Origin: UBA11606 sp965243715
GTDB taxonomy: Bacteria > Actinomycetota > Acidimicrobiia > Acidimicrobiales > Aldehydirespiratoraceae
Reading direction: 5' to 3'
DNA length: 64,000 nt
NCBI GenBank assembly: GCA_965243715.1
Contig: CBDEVU010000006.1
Location: 1-64,000 of the forward strand
Part shown: positions 43,008 to 51,643 of the stretch, in pieces
How positions within the stretch are numbered: the first letter of the stretch is position 1
How the letters are laid out: the number at the start of each line of letters is the position of its first letter
Notes under the pieces: model-generated
The model's input: the letters and a program-made list of their open reading frames with translations, nothing else
The model's database searches: none
Told to the model about the DNA's origin: nothing
Program-made: the position numbers and the translations under genes

Positions 43008-44378
43008 ATGGAGATATTTGAGTCCGTCCTTGACATGGTAGGCAATACGCCGCTCGTCAACCTCCGCCGGGTGGCGGGCGACAAGCCCTGCCGAGTTGTT
43101 GCCAAAGTAGAGATGACTAACCCCGGTGGCAGCGCTAAGGATCGCCCCGCGGTGGCCATGATTGATGCCGCCGAACGGGAGGGTCTGCTCCAGCCGGGCG
43201 GCACGATTGTTGAACCAACGTCAGGGAACACGGGCGTCGGTTTGGCCATCGTTGCGGCCCAGCGGGGCTACAAGTGTGTCTTTGTTATGACCGACAAAGT
43301 GGCGGGAGAAAAAGTTGACCTGCTGCGGGCTTACGGGGCCGAGGTCGTGGTGTGTCCGGTAGCCGTCCCGCCCGACGATCCGCGGTCTTATTATTCCACC
43401 GCCGAACGACTGGTACACGAAATACCGGGGTCCTACAGGCCGAACCAGTATCACAACCCCGTCAATCCGCAGTCTCACTATGACACCACAGGTCCAGAAA
43501 TCTGGCGCCAAACCGATGGTCTAGTCACCCACTTCGTCGCTGGAGCGGGCACCGGTGGCACGTTGGGCGGCGTTGGTCGCTATCTCAAAGAGCAAAATCC
43601 CGCCATTCAGATCATCGCCGCGGACCCTGAAGGGTCGGTCTATTCCGGAGGCAGTGGTCGTCCATATCTGGTCGAAGGGGTGGGCGAAGACTTCTGGCCC
43701 GACACCTACGATCCGGCTCTCGTGGACCGCACCATCGCCATCAGCGATGCCGATTCTTTTTTGATGGCCCGGCGGGTCAGCGAAGAGGAAGGGCTTCTCA
43801 TCGGTGGATCCTGTGGCACAGCGGTTGCCGCAGCGCTGGTAGTGGCCGACGAATGCGGACCCGAGGATCTCATTGTCGTGCTCCTACCTGATTCGGGTCG
43901 GGGCTACCTCTCGAAGGTGTTCAACGATGACTGGCTGGCAGGGTATGGCTTCTTGCGGGCCGCGGGCCCCGTGGTCGCCGACGTGGTCGATAGCCGGTCG
44001 AGTGGTGTCCCTGCTCTGCTTTACGTGCAGCCCGAACAACTCGTTAGCGAAGCCGTTTCGCTCATGCGTGAGCATGGCGTTTCGCAACTCCCTGTGGGCA
44101 AGGGCCCGATGCCGCTTGCGGCGGCCGAAATCGCCGGTTCGCTCAGTGAGTTGCGGCTCATGGAACTCGCTTTCGACACCGACGCGGTGCTCGATAAGAC
44201 GGTCGAAGACATCATGGCGCCCGCACTGGCCACGATCGGCGCGGGCCAACCGGTGGCTCTGGCGGTCGAAATGCTAGAAACCACGTCCGCGTTGCTGGTC
44301 CTCGACGGGGGTCGCCCTCGAGCCGTTATCTCTAGCAGTGACGTTCTTAACTTTCTTTCCTCCGCCCAAGCGACATGA
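43008..44378 (+). CDS. cbs: Cystathionine beta-synthase
   Basis: A 456-residue PLP enzyme of the transsulfuration pathway, condensing serine (or O-acetylserine) with homocysteine. N-terminal VGNTPLVNLRRV, the PLP-binding Lys in NPGGSAKDRPAV, EPTSGNTGVGLA, the GAGTGGTLGGVGRYLKE phosphate loop, and a C-terminal pair of CBS domains from about residue 335 (LVSEAVSLMREHGVSQLPVG). Followed 3 bp later by the cystathionine gamma-lyase/synthase gene, so the two form a transsulfuration operon. Confidence 0.93.
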   Translation: MEIFESVLDMVGNTPLVNLRRVAGDKPCRVVAKVEMTNPGGSAKDRPAVAMIDAAEREGLLQPGGTIVEPTSGNTGVGLAIVAAQRGYKCVFVMTDKVAGEKVDLLRAYGAEVVVCPVAVPPDDPRSYYSTAERLVHEIPGSYRPNQYHNPVNPQSHYDTTGPEIWRQTDGLVTHFVAGAGTGGTLGGVGRYLKEQNPAIQIIAADPEGSVYSGGSGRPYLVEGVGEDFWPDTYDPALVDRTIAISDADSFLMARRVSEEEGLLIGGSCGTAVAAALVVADECGPEDLIVVLLPDSGRGYLSKVFNDDWLAGYGFLRAAGPVVADVVDSRSSGVPALLYVQPEQLVSEAVSLMREHGVSQLPVGKGPMPLAAAEIAGSLSELRLMELAFDTDAVLDKTVEDIMAPALATIGAGQPVALAVEMLETTSALLVLDGGRPRAVISSSDVLNFLSSAQAT

Positions 44379-44381
44379 GCT

Positions 44382-45548
44382 ATGACTGACGACATCTTTC
44401 TTGACGCCGACAGGTACGGATTTGAGACCCGGGCTATTCGCGCCGGGCAGTTTCACGATGCGACAAGTGGTGCGGTGGTCACCCCGATCTCGCTGGCGAC
44501 CACGTTCGTCCAACAAGAGCCGGGCGTGCACCGCGGCTTTGACTACTCGCGAACCAATAACCCTACTAGGGCCGCGCTGCAGGCCTGCCTAGCCTCGCTA
44601 GAGGGAGCCGGTCATGGGTTGGCGTTTGCTTCGGGCATGGCGGCGGAAGATACCTTACTTCGCACGCTCTCGCCCGGCGATCACCTCGTGTTGGGCAACG
44701 ATGCCTACGGCGGCACCTATCGGCTGATCTCGGCCATCGTGGCTCCGTCGGGCATCGACTGGACAGCGGCAGATCTCACCGACCCGTTAGCGCTGCGGGC
44801 GGCGATGCGCCCCGAAACAAAGATTGTGTGGGCCGAGACTCCCACCAACCCGTTGCTCACGGTTGTTGACTTGGCACAACTGGCCGAGATCGCCCACGAG
44901 GGGGGAGCGAGGCTTGTCGTCGATAACACCTTTGCCACCCCGTACCTCCAACAACCGCTCAACCACGGCGCCGATGTGGTGGTGCATTCGACCACGAAAT
45001 ACTGCGGTGGCCATTCCGACGTCCTCGGCGGTTTCCTTGCCACGAATGACGATGCCCTCGCGGAGCGTCTGGCCTACCTGCAAAACGCGGTCGGTGCGGT
45101 AGGGGGTCCGTTCGATAACTACCTCACCCTGCGTGGCCTCAAGACCCTTGGCGTGCGGATGGATCGACACTGCCACAACGCTCAGGCCATCGTCGATGTT
45201 CTTGTCGATCACGACAAGGTCAGCGACGTGTTCTATCCGGGCTTGCCCGACCATCGCGGGCACGCCGCAGCGGCCCGTCAGATGAAGAACTTTGGCGGCA
45301 TGGTCTCGTTTCGGGTCGCCGCTGGTCGCGATGCCGCGATGCGCCTCACCACGGCCACCGAAGTCTTTTCGTTAGCTGAGTCGCTTGGGGCCGTCGAGTC
45401 CCTCATCGAACACCCCGGAGTTATGACCCACGCGTCCGCGGCCGGGTCACCGCTGGAGGTCCCCGATGACCTCATCCGACTCAGTGTTGGCATCGAAAGC
45501 ACTCAGGACTTGGTCGATGACCTCGCGGGGGCACTCGAACAACTCTGA
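44382..45548 (+). CDS. Cystathionine gamma-synthase/lyase
   Basis: A 388-residue Cys/Met-metabolism PLP enzyme: GFETRAIRAGQFHDATSGAV, GFDYSRTNNPTRAALQACLA, ETPTNPLLTVVDL, and the PLP Lys in VVHSTTKYCGGHSD, then a C-terminal EHPGVMTHAS motif. Next to cystathionine beta-synthase it most likely acts as gamma-lyase, making cysteine from cystathionine, though synthase activity cannot be excluded. Confidence 0.92.
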   Translation: MTDDIFLDADRYGFETRAIRAGQFHDATSGAVVTPISLATTFVQQEPGVHRGFDYSRTNNPTRAALQACLASLEGAGHGLAFASGMAAEDTLLRTLSPGDHLVLGNDAYGGTYRLISAIVAPSGIDWTAADLTDPLALRAAMRPETKIVWAETPTNPLLTVVDLAQLAEIAHEGGARLVVDNTFATPYLQQPLNHGADVVVHSTTKYCGGHSDVLGGFLATNDDALAERLAYLQNAVGAVGGPFDNYLTLRGLKTLGVRMDRHCHNAQAIVDVLVDHDKVSDVFYPGLPDHRGHAAAARQMKNFGGMVSFRVAAGRDAAMRLTTATEVFSLAESLGAVESLIEHPGVMTHASAAGSPLEVPDDLIRLSVGIESTQDLVDDLAGALEQL

Positions 45549-45669
45549 AAATGCGGCCCTACTTTCGTGACCAACCAAGGATTTGAGCTCCGTGCTCAAC
45601 CGCCTCGATGTTGCGACTTCCGGTTGCATCTACTGGCGGGAACGATGACCGGCGCGACCAGCGACTCTT

Positions 45670-47307
45670 TTAGGTTCGGAGTTTGACTGGCGTGGTTACT
45701 TCGGCGTAGAAGTCGTTGCCCTTGTCGTCGATGATAATGAAGGCGGGGAAGTCCTCGACTTCGATGCGCCACACCGCTTCCATCCCCAGTTCGGCGAACT
45801 CGAGGACTTCGACGTGGCGGATGGAATCTTTGGCCAAGCGGGCGGCGGGTCCGCCAATAGAGCCAAGATAAAACCCGCCGTGAGCGGCACACGCCTCGGT
45901 GACCGCGCTAGACCGGTTTCCTTTGGCGAGCATGACGAACGACCCTCCCGCCGCCTGGAACTGATCGACGTAGGAATCCATCCGCCCTGCGGTAGTTGGA
46001 CCAAAGGAACCCGACGCGTAGCCTTGTGGGGTTTTGGCGGGCCCTGCGTAGTAGATGGCGTGATTGCGGAGATATTCTGGCATGGCCTCGCCCGCATCGA
46101 GCATGTCCTTTATTTTGGCGTGGGCTATGTCGCGGCCCACCACTAAGGTGCCGGTTAGCGAAAGCCGGGTTTTTACCGGATACTGAGTGAGTTGTTGGCG
46201 GATTTCGTCCATCGACCGGTTGAGATTTACCTGGATCACTTCGGTCGAGAGGTCGGCGGCGGAGGCCTCGGGAAGGAAGCGGGCCGGGTCGGTTTCGAGT
46301 TGCTCTAAGAAAACCCCGTCGGCGGTGATCTTGGCCCGAGCTTGACGGTCAGCCGAACAACTCACCGCTAGGCCAACCGGGTTTGAAGCACCATGGCGCG
46401 GGAGGCGAATCACCCGGATGTCGTGGCAGAAGTATTTCCCGCCGAACTGAGCCCCGATACCGAACTCTTGGGTTTGCTCGAGTATGCGCTGCTCCCATTC
46501 TCGGTCACGAAAGCCATGCCCTGTAGCTCTGTCCCCCGCGGTGGGTAGGTTGTCGAGATAGTGAGCGGAGGCGAGTTTGGCTGTCTTGAGGTTGTACTCC
46601 GCCGAGGGTCCGCCGACGACTAGGGCCAGATGATACGGGGGGCAGGCCGAGGTGCCGATAGCGCGCAGGGATTCATCGAGGAAGTCGACCATAGAGGTCT
46701 CGTTGAGCAGCGCCTTGGTTTTCTGAAAGAGGAACGACTTATTGGCCGATCCGCCACCCTTAGCCATGAACAAGAACTCATAGCTCGCTCCCGGCTTGGT
46801 GTAGAGCTCAATCTGGGCTGGCAGATTGTTCTCGGTGTTTTTCTCTTCGAACATAGACAACGGAGCAAGCTGTGAATAGCGCAGGTTGGTTTCGGTATAG
46901 GTGTCGTAAACGCCGCGGCTGATCCACTCCGCGTCGTTAGCCAAGGTAATCACTTGGTCACCTTTTTTGCCCATCACGATGGCCGTGCCGGTGTCTTGAC
47001 ACATCGGTAGGACCCCGGCGGCGGCGATGTTGGCGTTTCGCAACAGTTCAATGGCCACAAAGTGATCGTTGGGTGACGCCTCAGGGTCGTTAAGGATCGA
47101 CGCCAATTGCTCGAGGTGTTCGGTCCGCAGATAGTGCGAAATATCGCGCATAGCTTCGGCGGTGAGTTGACGAAGGACCTCTGGTTCGACTCGGAGCAAC
47201 CGGAGGCCATTACAGTCAACGGTGGACACGCCCTCGGTGGTAAGGAGGCGGTAAACGGTGGTATCTGGGCCAACCGGCAAGATGTCAGAGTAGACGAACT
47301 CGGTCAT
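45670..47307 (-). CDS. Fumarate hydratase, class I
   Basis: A 545-residue iron-sulfur fumarase of the one-chain class I type. Segments MCQDTGTAIVMGKKGDQV and SACPPYHLALVVGGPSAE carry two cluster cysteines; CSADRQARAKITADG follows. The C-terminal beta domain has LTGTLVVGRDIAHAKI and GPTTAGRMDSYVDQFQAAGG. Start at the ATG at 47307, which overlaps the upstream thioredoxin-like gene by ATGA; a longer frame is spurious. TCA-cycle enzyme in the cytoplasm. Confidence 0.93.
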   Translation of the reverse strand: MTEFVYSDILPVGPDTTVYRLLTTEGVSTVDCNGLRLLRVEPEVLRQLTAEAMRDISHYLRTEHLEQLASILNDPEASPNDHFVAIELLRNANIAAAGVLPMCQDTGTAIVMGKKGDQVITLANDAEWISRGVYDTYTETNLRYSQLAPLSMFEEKNTENNLPAQIELYTKPGASYEFLFMAKGGGSANKSFLFQKTKALLNETSMVDFLDESLRAIGTSACPPYHLALVVGGPSAEYNLKTAKLASAHYLDNLPTAGDRATGHGFRDREWEQRILEQTQEFGIGAQFGGKYFCHDIRVIRLPRHGASNPVGLAVSCSADRQARAKITADGVFLEQLETDPARFLPEASAADLSTEVIQVNLNRSMDEIRQQLTQYPVKTRLSLTGTLVVGRDIAHAKIKDMLDAGEAMPEYLRNHAIYYAGPAKTPQGYASGSFGPTTAGRMDSYVDQFQAAGGSFVMLAKGNRSSAVTEACAAHGGFYLGSIGGPAARLAKDSIRHVEVLEFAELGMEAVWRIEVEDFPAFIIIDDKGNDFYAEVTTPVKLRT

Positions 47308-47858
47308 CTCGAGATTGCGGTGCCCGAATAGGCGGCCGGATCGCCCCGTCCAGGCACCGACGGGCGGGTCCACTTGGTGTGGTCGGCAATGGCCTCGGCT
47401 ACCTCGCGCCACTCGTCGGAGTTCCAACCCTCGGCCCGAGCGATGACTTCACCATCTTGGCGCACGAACATGATCGACGGTGCTTCGGTGACTTCTAGGC
47501 TAGAAACAACGGTCCGGCTCGGGTCGGCGAAGGCTAGGAACTCGTCGGCGTAGGGGCCGAGGAAAGTCGCCGCGTCGGTCGCGGGGCTGGTCAGAATCCA
47601 GCAAGGGCGACACCCAGCATCGGCAAAATGGGTGAGAATACGCCGAGCGGTGTCAAGAATCCACGCGCTCTCGTGGGTGTACGGGTCGAGGACGACCGGC
47701 ACGAGTGGGAAAGTGGTCATCAAGTCGCCGAGGGTGCGCGCCTCGCCGTTAAGCGCGATGAGTTCGGTTTCTAGAGATGCAGCCACAAAAGGGGAATCTA
47801 GCGGAGCCAGATAGGTCCCGTCACATCGGACCCGCGGCAGGAGATGGCTCGCTATCAT
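47304..47858 (-). CDS. Thioredoxin-fold protein coupled to fumarase
   Basis: A 184-residue protein with a C-terminal thioredoxin-like half: DTARRILTHFADAGCRPCWILT (CRPC redox motif) followed by SLEVTEAPSIMFVRQDGEVIARAEGW, where the cis-Pro loop is expected. The last segment (APSIMFVRQDGEVIARAEGWNSDEW, shown here only in part) is similar to the thioredoxin domain of the protein at 49622-51079 (VPTLLRVDDGVETARIEGWSR). Translationally coupled to fumarase by ATGA, perhaps protecting its oxygen-sensitive cluster (inference). Divergent from and overlapping the 5' side of the CapA-like gene region. Confidence 0.75.
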   Translation of the reverse strand: MIASHLLPRVRCDGTYLAPLDSPFVAASLETELIALNGEARTLGDLMTTFPLVPVVLDPYTHESAWILDTARRILTHFADAGCRPCWILTSPATDAATFLGPYADEFLAFADPSRTVVSSLEVTEAPSIMFVRQDGEVIARAEGWNSDEWREVAEAIADHTKWTRPSVPGRGDPAAYSGTAISR

Positions 47859-47888
47859 CTTGCCGGTGCCCCTGATCGAACTTCTCTG

Positions 47889-49121
47889 ATGAGCAGACGG
47901 CTCGCGGTGATCGGAGGCCTTGCTGTGATATTCGTGTCCGGCATTCTCGTTGGTCTTGGCGCTTTCGATGACGATTCGCAGGTCACATCTGACAGCGAAA
48001 GAACGACGTCGCCTCGTTCCACGGCTACCACGACTACGACCACGACGACGACTACCACGACTACGACTACCACGCTTCCCCCGCCGCGGGCAGCGACCCT
48101 AGCGTTCACTGGAGATCTCCTGCCCCACTGGCCGGTCGTGCGAACCGCTAAAGACAATACTGTTAATGACAATGGCGCTAATGGTTGGGACTTTACGCCG
48201 ATGTTCGTCGAAGTGGCACCGTTGATTGCGGGAGCCGATCTTGCGATCTGCCACATCGAGTCACCGATTTCCTACGACGACACGAACCTCAGCGGTTACC
48301 CAACGTTCAATGCCCCTCGGGCGTTGGCCCAAGCCGCGCTCGACGTTGGTTACGACGGCTGCTCGCTGGCTTCGAATCACTCCTACGATCGCAGTGCGAA
48401 CGGCGTGCTCGGCACGCTCGACGCTCTCGATGAGGTCGGTCTTGGCCACGCGGGCATGGCCCGCGACGATAGCGAAGACCTTGCTCCCGTCATCTACACC
48501 GTGAACGACATCGAGATCGCTCACATCTCGGCGACCTACAGCCTCAATGGTTTCACGATGCCCGCTGATCGGACTTATCTGGTCGATCTGATCGACCCCG
48601 AGGCCATCATCGAAGAAGGGCGACTTGCTCGCCAAGCGGGAGCAGAGTTCGTGGTGGTTAGCCTGCATTGGGGTAACGAGTACCGGCACGAACCAACATC
48701 TGCGCAGGATAAGTGGTTAGCGGAAATTCTTCCGTCGGCCGAGATTGACCTAATCATCGGGCATCACGCCCATGTCGTGCAACCGGTCGATAAGGTCGCC
48801 GATGAGTGGGTCGTGTTCGGTTTGGGGAACTTCTTGTCCAACCAGTCGGCCAACTGCTGCGTCGCTGCTTCCCAGGACGGCATGATCGCAACCGTTCAGC
48901 TCTTGGAAAACGATGCCGGCGAGATTCAGGCCATCGGAGTTCACTACATCCCAACGTGGGTCGATCGTGGCGACGGTTACATCATCCGCATCGCCAAGCC
49001 GGGCCGCGACGATGTTGCCACTGAGACCGCTTTGGTTCTCGACACGTCGTATGGCCGCACCGAAGCGGTTGTGAGTTCTCGACTCGGTCCCGAGGATGGG
49101 CTAACGATCGGGGTTAGTTAG
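47889..49121 (+). CDS. CapA-family poly-gamma-glutamate/capsule-type metallophosphoesterase, secreted
   Basis: A 410-residue protein: short basic N-terminus and membrane segment (RRLAVIGGLAVIFVSGILVG), a Ser/Thr linker with sixteen consecutive Thr codons, then the CapA (PGA_cap) domain with LAFTGDLLPH, HIESPISYDD, CSLASNHSYDRSANGV, VVSLHWGNEY and IIGHHAHVVQPVDK. The His/Asp/Asn set matches a calcineurin-like fold. Start at the ATG at 47889, as sequence before it is not signal-like. Its 3' end overlaps the UGSC gene by 21 bp on the other strand. Likely exported and membrane-anchored; substrate unknown. Confidence 0.87.
   Translation: MSRRLAVIGGLAVIFVSGILVGLGAFDDDSQVTSDSERTTSPRSTATTTTTTTTTTTTTTTTLPPPRAATLAFTGDLLPHWPVVRTAKDNTVNDNGANGWDFTPMFVEVAPLIAGADLAICHIESPISYDDTNLSGYPTFNAPRALAQAALDVGYDGCSLASNHSYDRSANGVLGTLDALDEVGLGHAGMARDDSEDLAPVIYTVNDIEIAHISATYSLNGFTMPADRTYLVDLIDPEAIIEEGRLARQAGAEFVVVSLHWGNEYRHEPTSAQDKWLAEILPSAEIDLIIGHHAHVVQPVDKVADEWVVFGLGNFLSNQSANCCVAASQDGMIATVQLLENDAGEIQAIGVHYIPTWVDRGDGYIIRIAKPGRDDVATETALVLDTSYGRTEAVVSSRLGPEDGLTIGVS
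48027..48074 (+). repeat. Sixteen ACN codons (poly-Thr linker) in capA-like gene
   Basis: A 48-bp microsatellite-like run of acy/acg triplets encoding only threonine, linking the membrane anchor to the catalytic domain. It is probably a glycosylatable or flexible stalk, and a possible slippage site. Confidence 0.8.
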
Positions 49122-49625
49122 CGCGGCGATCAAGGCATCGACCGTGGCGTCGGCGATACTGTTCATTTCCGCGTCGGTGCGGTCCTGGATCGGGTGAGGG
49201 GTAAAGACGCCAAGTGTGTCGAGGCCGAGTTTGTCGGATTGGGTTTTGGCCGCGGTGGCGAACTCGCAGGAGGCTACAAATACTCCGGGCAGGCCCCGTC
49301 GTTCAAGGTCGTTGATGTCGTGCACACTGCACGTCGTGCAACTGCCTCAATCGGCTAGCGCCTCTATTACCGCATCGCATGACGTGGCGATTTCGTGGCG
49401 GAGGTCGACGGGGGCGGGCTTGGTGAAGGTTGGCTTGCGGTAGCGCTTTACCGATACGCCCCGCGCCGTGAGACGAATTTCGAGTCGGTCAAGGAAAACA
49501 TTGCCGCGGGGTTTAGAAATGTCGAGCAGGCCAACGGTAAGGCCGTTAAGTGAGGTTGGCCGTGCGACCCGAGGGTGGGTCTGCGGATGCCGTTCACCGG
49601 TTGGGTCTAACAAGACAGCATTCAT
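49101..49625 (-). CDS. UGSC-family selenoprotein (TGA recoded)
   Basis: A 174-residue protein. From the ATG at 49625 the frame runs MNAVLLDPTGERHPQTHP, GLLDISKPRGNVFLDRLE, ATSCDAVIEALAD, then TGA at 49349-49347, then GSCTTCSVHDINDLERRG and GVFVASCEFATAAKTQSDKLG to the stop at 49101, all in one frame. The site is therefore U93-G-S-C96, the signature of the UGSC (seleno)protein family and similar in pattern to the UxxC end of glycine/betaine reductase GrdB. A 6-bp stem-loop with loop GUG starts 13 nt after the UGA. Coupled by ATGA to the thioredoxin-domain gene. Conventional gene calling would split it in two. Confidence 0.9.
49319..49333 (-). promoter_or_regulatory. SECIS-like stem-loop after the UGSC UGA
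   Basis: mRNA-sense CGUGCA / loop GUG / UGCACG, a perfect 6-bp stem with the loop starting 19 nt after the UGA and G as its first base. An alternative hairpin (UGCAC-GAC-GUGCA) overlaps it closer to the UGA. Confidence 0.6.
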
Positions 49626-51079
49626 CGGACGATCTCCTTGGTCACTGTGACACTACCCATGTCGCCGGTGACCCAACCCGCAAGGGCAGCCGAGAAGAGC
49701 CCTGCGTTACCGCCGCCGTGGACGACGTGTATGCCGCCGGGTGGGAACTTCGGCAGAGTTGATCCGGCTAAGAACGCAGGCATGCCTTCCTCGATACCGC
49801 CTGCGCCCTCGATGATGGTGTCAGTATCGATTTGGAGCCGATCCGTCAGTTCATCAAGGAATCGAGTGCGATCCCAGCCCGCGTCGCGAAATCGGCTCAT
49901 GTGCTCAGGAGCCATGACGAGCATCGTGTCCATTTGCATCACGATCTTGGGCGAGATGTTCACCTTCAACATCTCGGCGAAGTGCTGTACCAGAGAGTCC
50001 GCGGTTCGTGATTTTTGGTCAAAAAGAACCCTCGGTCCTTCGCCGGGGAAGAGTGTGACAGTCGATGCGTCGGCGCGAAAGCCGCGTGACTCAGCCAAGG
50101 AATCCCACGGTGAACCTTCCTCGTCTTCGGCGAAACACAACCCAATCTTCGACGGCGACCCCTGCGTTGCCCGATCGATTCCACCCGGCGCACCGCCGCC
50201 GACGTTGCGGATAATTAGCTGGAGCGCTCGGCCGATGGTGCTGTTGGCCCGATTGCCCTGGCCGAGGAGGTTGAGTCCGCTGTTCATACCGATCTCGTGG
50301 CGGATCGGCCCGTTCACGACCAGTACCGGACCAACCGGCATAGTGGTCGCCAGCAGTCCGTGCATATTGAACTCGTCGGTGCAGGCCGCTTCGAGAGCGG
50401 TAATAACCACCGGCAGGTACTCCGGTTTGCCGCCCGCCATCACGGTATTGATGGCGACCTTCTCGACGGTACATTCGACTAGATCAGGGGGAACGATGGC
50501 CACCAGATCATCGGCGTCACGGGTCGTCCCTTCGAGCATGCGCAGGACCCGGGCTTCAGTGGGGGCAACTACCGGCATTCCGTCGGTCCAGCCGCGCTCA
50601 AAAAGCGCTTCTTGTTCGTCCTCCAGCACGCCAAGTTCTACTCGCCGACTCCGCAGGGTCGAACCGGAGTAGCGAACCATGAGTTCGTCGGTTCGGGTTG
50701 GGTCGACACTCAGCGAGCCACAGCCGGGGCGCCAGTCGGGGAGTTCAGGCCCGAGGTCGACTGTACCGGTGAACTGTTCCCACTCTGAGCGCGACCAGCC
50801 TTCGATTCGGGCGGTTTCCACCCCGTCGTCGACCCGCAGCAACGTTGGCACGGTTTCGATCCGGTGATGCCACGAGACGCTCAGTGCCAAGTCGTCGATC
50901 ACCCACTCGGCAGAGGCGGGGAAGTCAGGATTGTCCTGGGCGTAAACTGTACACGGTCCCGCCGCCGCAAGCCGTTGCAGCACGGGTGCCACGATAACAC
51001 ACGTCGGGCAGTCTTGTTTTACGAAGGCGACGAGGCCATCGGGCAACGGTGGGCGGGCAGAGACTTCATCATCGGCCAT
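49622..51079 (-). CDS. Thioredoxin-domain fusion protein, partner of the UGSC selenoprotein
   Basis: A 485-residue protein. Residues ~10-110 form a thioredoxin-like domain with VAFVKQDCPTCVIVAPVLQRL (CPTC redox site) and the cis-Pro stretch ETVPTLLRVDDG. A large domain follows with LFERGWTDGMPVVAPTEARV, ECTVEKVAINTVMAGGKPEY, FNMHGLLATTMPVGPVLVVN and QGSPSKIGLCFAEDEEGSPW. This domain recurs beside UGSC proteins in my knowledge of the family, but its reaction is not known to me. Ends with ATGA overlap into the UGSC gene, so the two are made together. Likely the thioredoxin part reduces the Sec-Cys pair of UGSC (inference). Confidence 0.8.
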   Translation of the reverse strand: MADDEVSARPPLPDGLVAFVKQDCPTCVIVAPVLQRLAAAGPCTVYAQDNPDFPASAEWVIDDLALSVSWHHRIETVPTLLRVDDGVETARIEGWSRSEWEQFTGTVDLGPELPDWRPGCGSLSVDPTRTDELMVRYSGSTLRSRRVELGVLEDEQEALFERGWTDGMPVVAPTEARVLRMLEGTTRDADDLVAIVPPDLVECTVEKVAINTVMAGGKPEYLPVVITALEAACTDEFNMHGLLATTMPVGPVLVVNGPIRHEIGMNSGLNLLGQGNRANSTIGRALQLIIRNVGGGAPGGIDRATQGSPSKIGLCFAEDEEGSPWDSLAESRGFRADASTVTLFPGEGPRVLFDQKSRTADSLVQHFAEMLKVNISPKIVMQMDTMLVMAPEHMSRFRDAGWDRTRFLDELTDRLQIDTDTIIEGAGGIEEGMPAFLAGSTLPKFPPGGIHVVHGGGNAGLFSAALAGWVTGDMGSVTVTKEIVR

Positions 51080-51162
51080 GGCTCACTTTTACTCCCTTTG
51101 CTCTCGTCGTCGAGACCAAGCAGACTACCGTAGGCCTAGATGCCAACTTACCGGACCTTGTC

Positions 51163-51642
51163 ATGACCATCGACCCTGGGGAGTTTCGCCGGGTTCTGGG
51201 CCATTTCCCCACGGGCGTTACCGTCGTCACCGCAGCGGGCCACGACGGCCCCGCGGGCCTAGCTATCGGGTCGTTCGCCAGTGTGTCGCTTGATCCTCCG
51301 CTGGTGATGTTTTGCCCGGGTTCTCGCTCCGAGAGTTGGTTGAGCATCAAGGAGACGGGCGGATTTTGCGTGAATGTGCTCGGCGAGGATCAAAAAGACG
51401 TCTGCGCTGTCTTTGCAGGCAAATCGGAGGACAAATTCGCCGGTATTGACTGGACGACCGCGGCCACCGGATCGCCCGTACTCCCCGGCACAGTGGCGTG
51501 GATCGACTGTCAGATTCACGCTATTCACGACGGCGGCGATCACGACATCGTGGTGGGCCTTGTTAAGGATCTCGCTACGGTGGCAGGCGATAGCCCTTTG
51601 ATCTTCTTTCAAGGAACTTACGGACGGTTCGAAGGTATTTAG
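51163..51642 (+). CDS. Flavin reductase-like FMN-binding protein
   Basis: A 159-residue flavin reductase domain: MTIDPGEFRRVLGHFPTGVTVV start, GLAIGSFASVSLDPPLVMFC, CVNVLGEDQKDVCAVFAG, and a C-terminal GDSPLIFFQGTYGRF. Supplies reduced flavin to a two-component monooxygenase, here without an obvious oxygenase beside it. The ATG at 51163 fits the family start; a longer frame upstream is not conserved. Divergent from the thioredoxin fusion gene. Confidence 0.88.
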   Translation: MTIDPGEFRRVLGHFPTGVTVVTAAGHDGPAGLAIGSFASVSLDPPLVMFCPGSRSESWLSIKETGGFCVNVLGEDQKDVCAVFAGKSEDKFAGIDWTTAATGSPVLPGTVAWIDCQIHAIHDGGDHDIVVGLVKDLATVAGDSPLIFFQGTYGRFEGI

Positions 51643-51643
51643 T

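Noticed and set aside
48027..48074. Triplet run as a CRISPR or non-coding repeat
   Set aside because: No spacers; it lies in frame and encodes only Thr in a linker.
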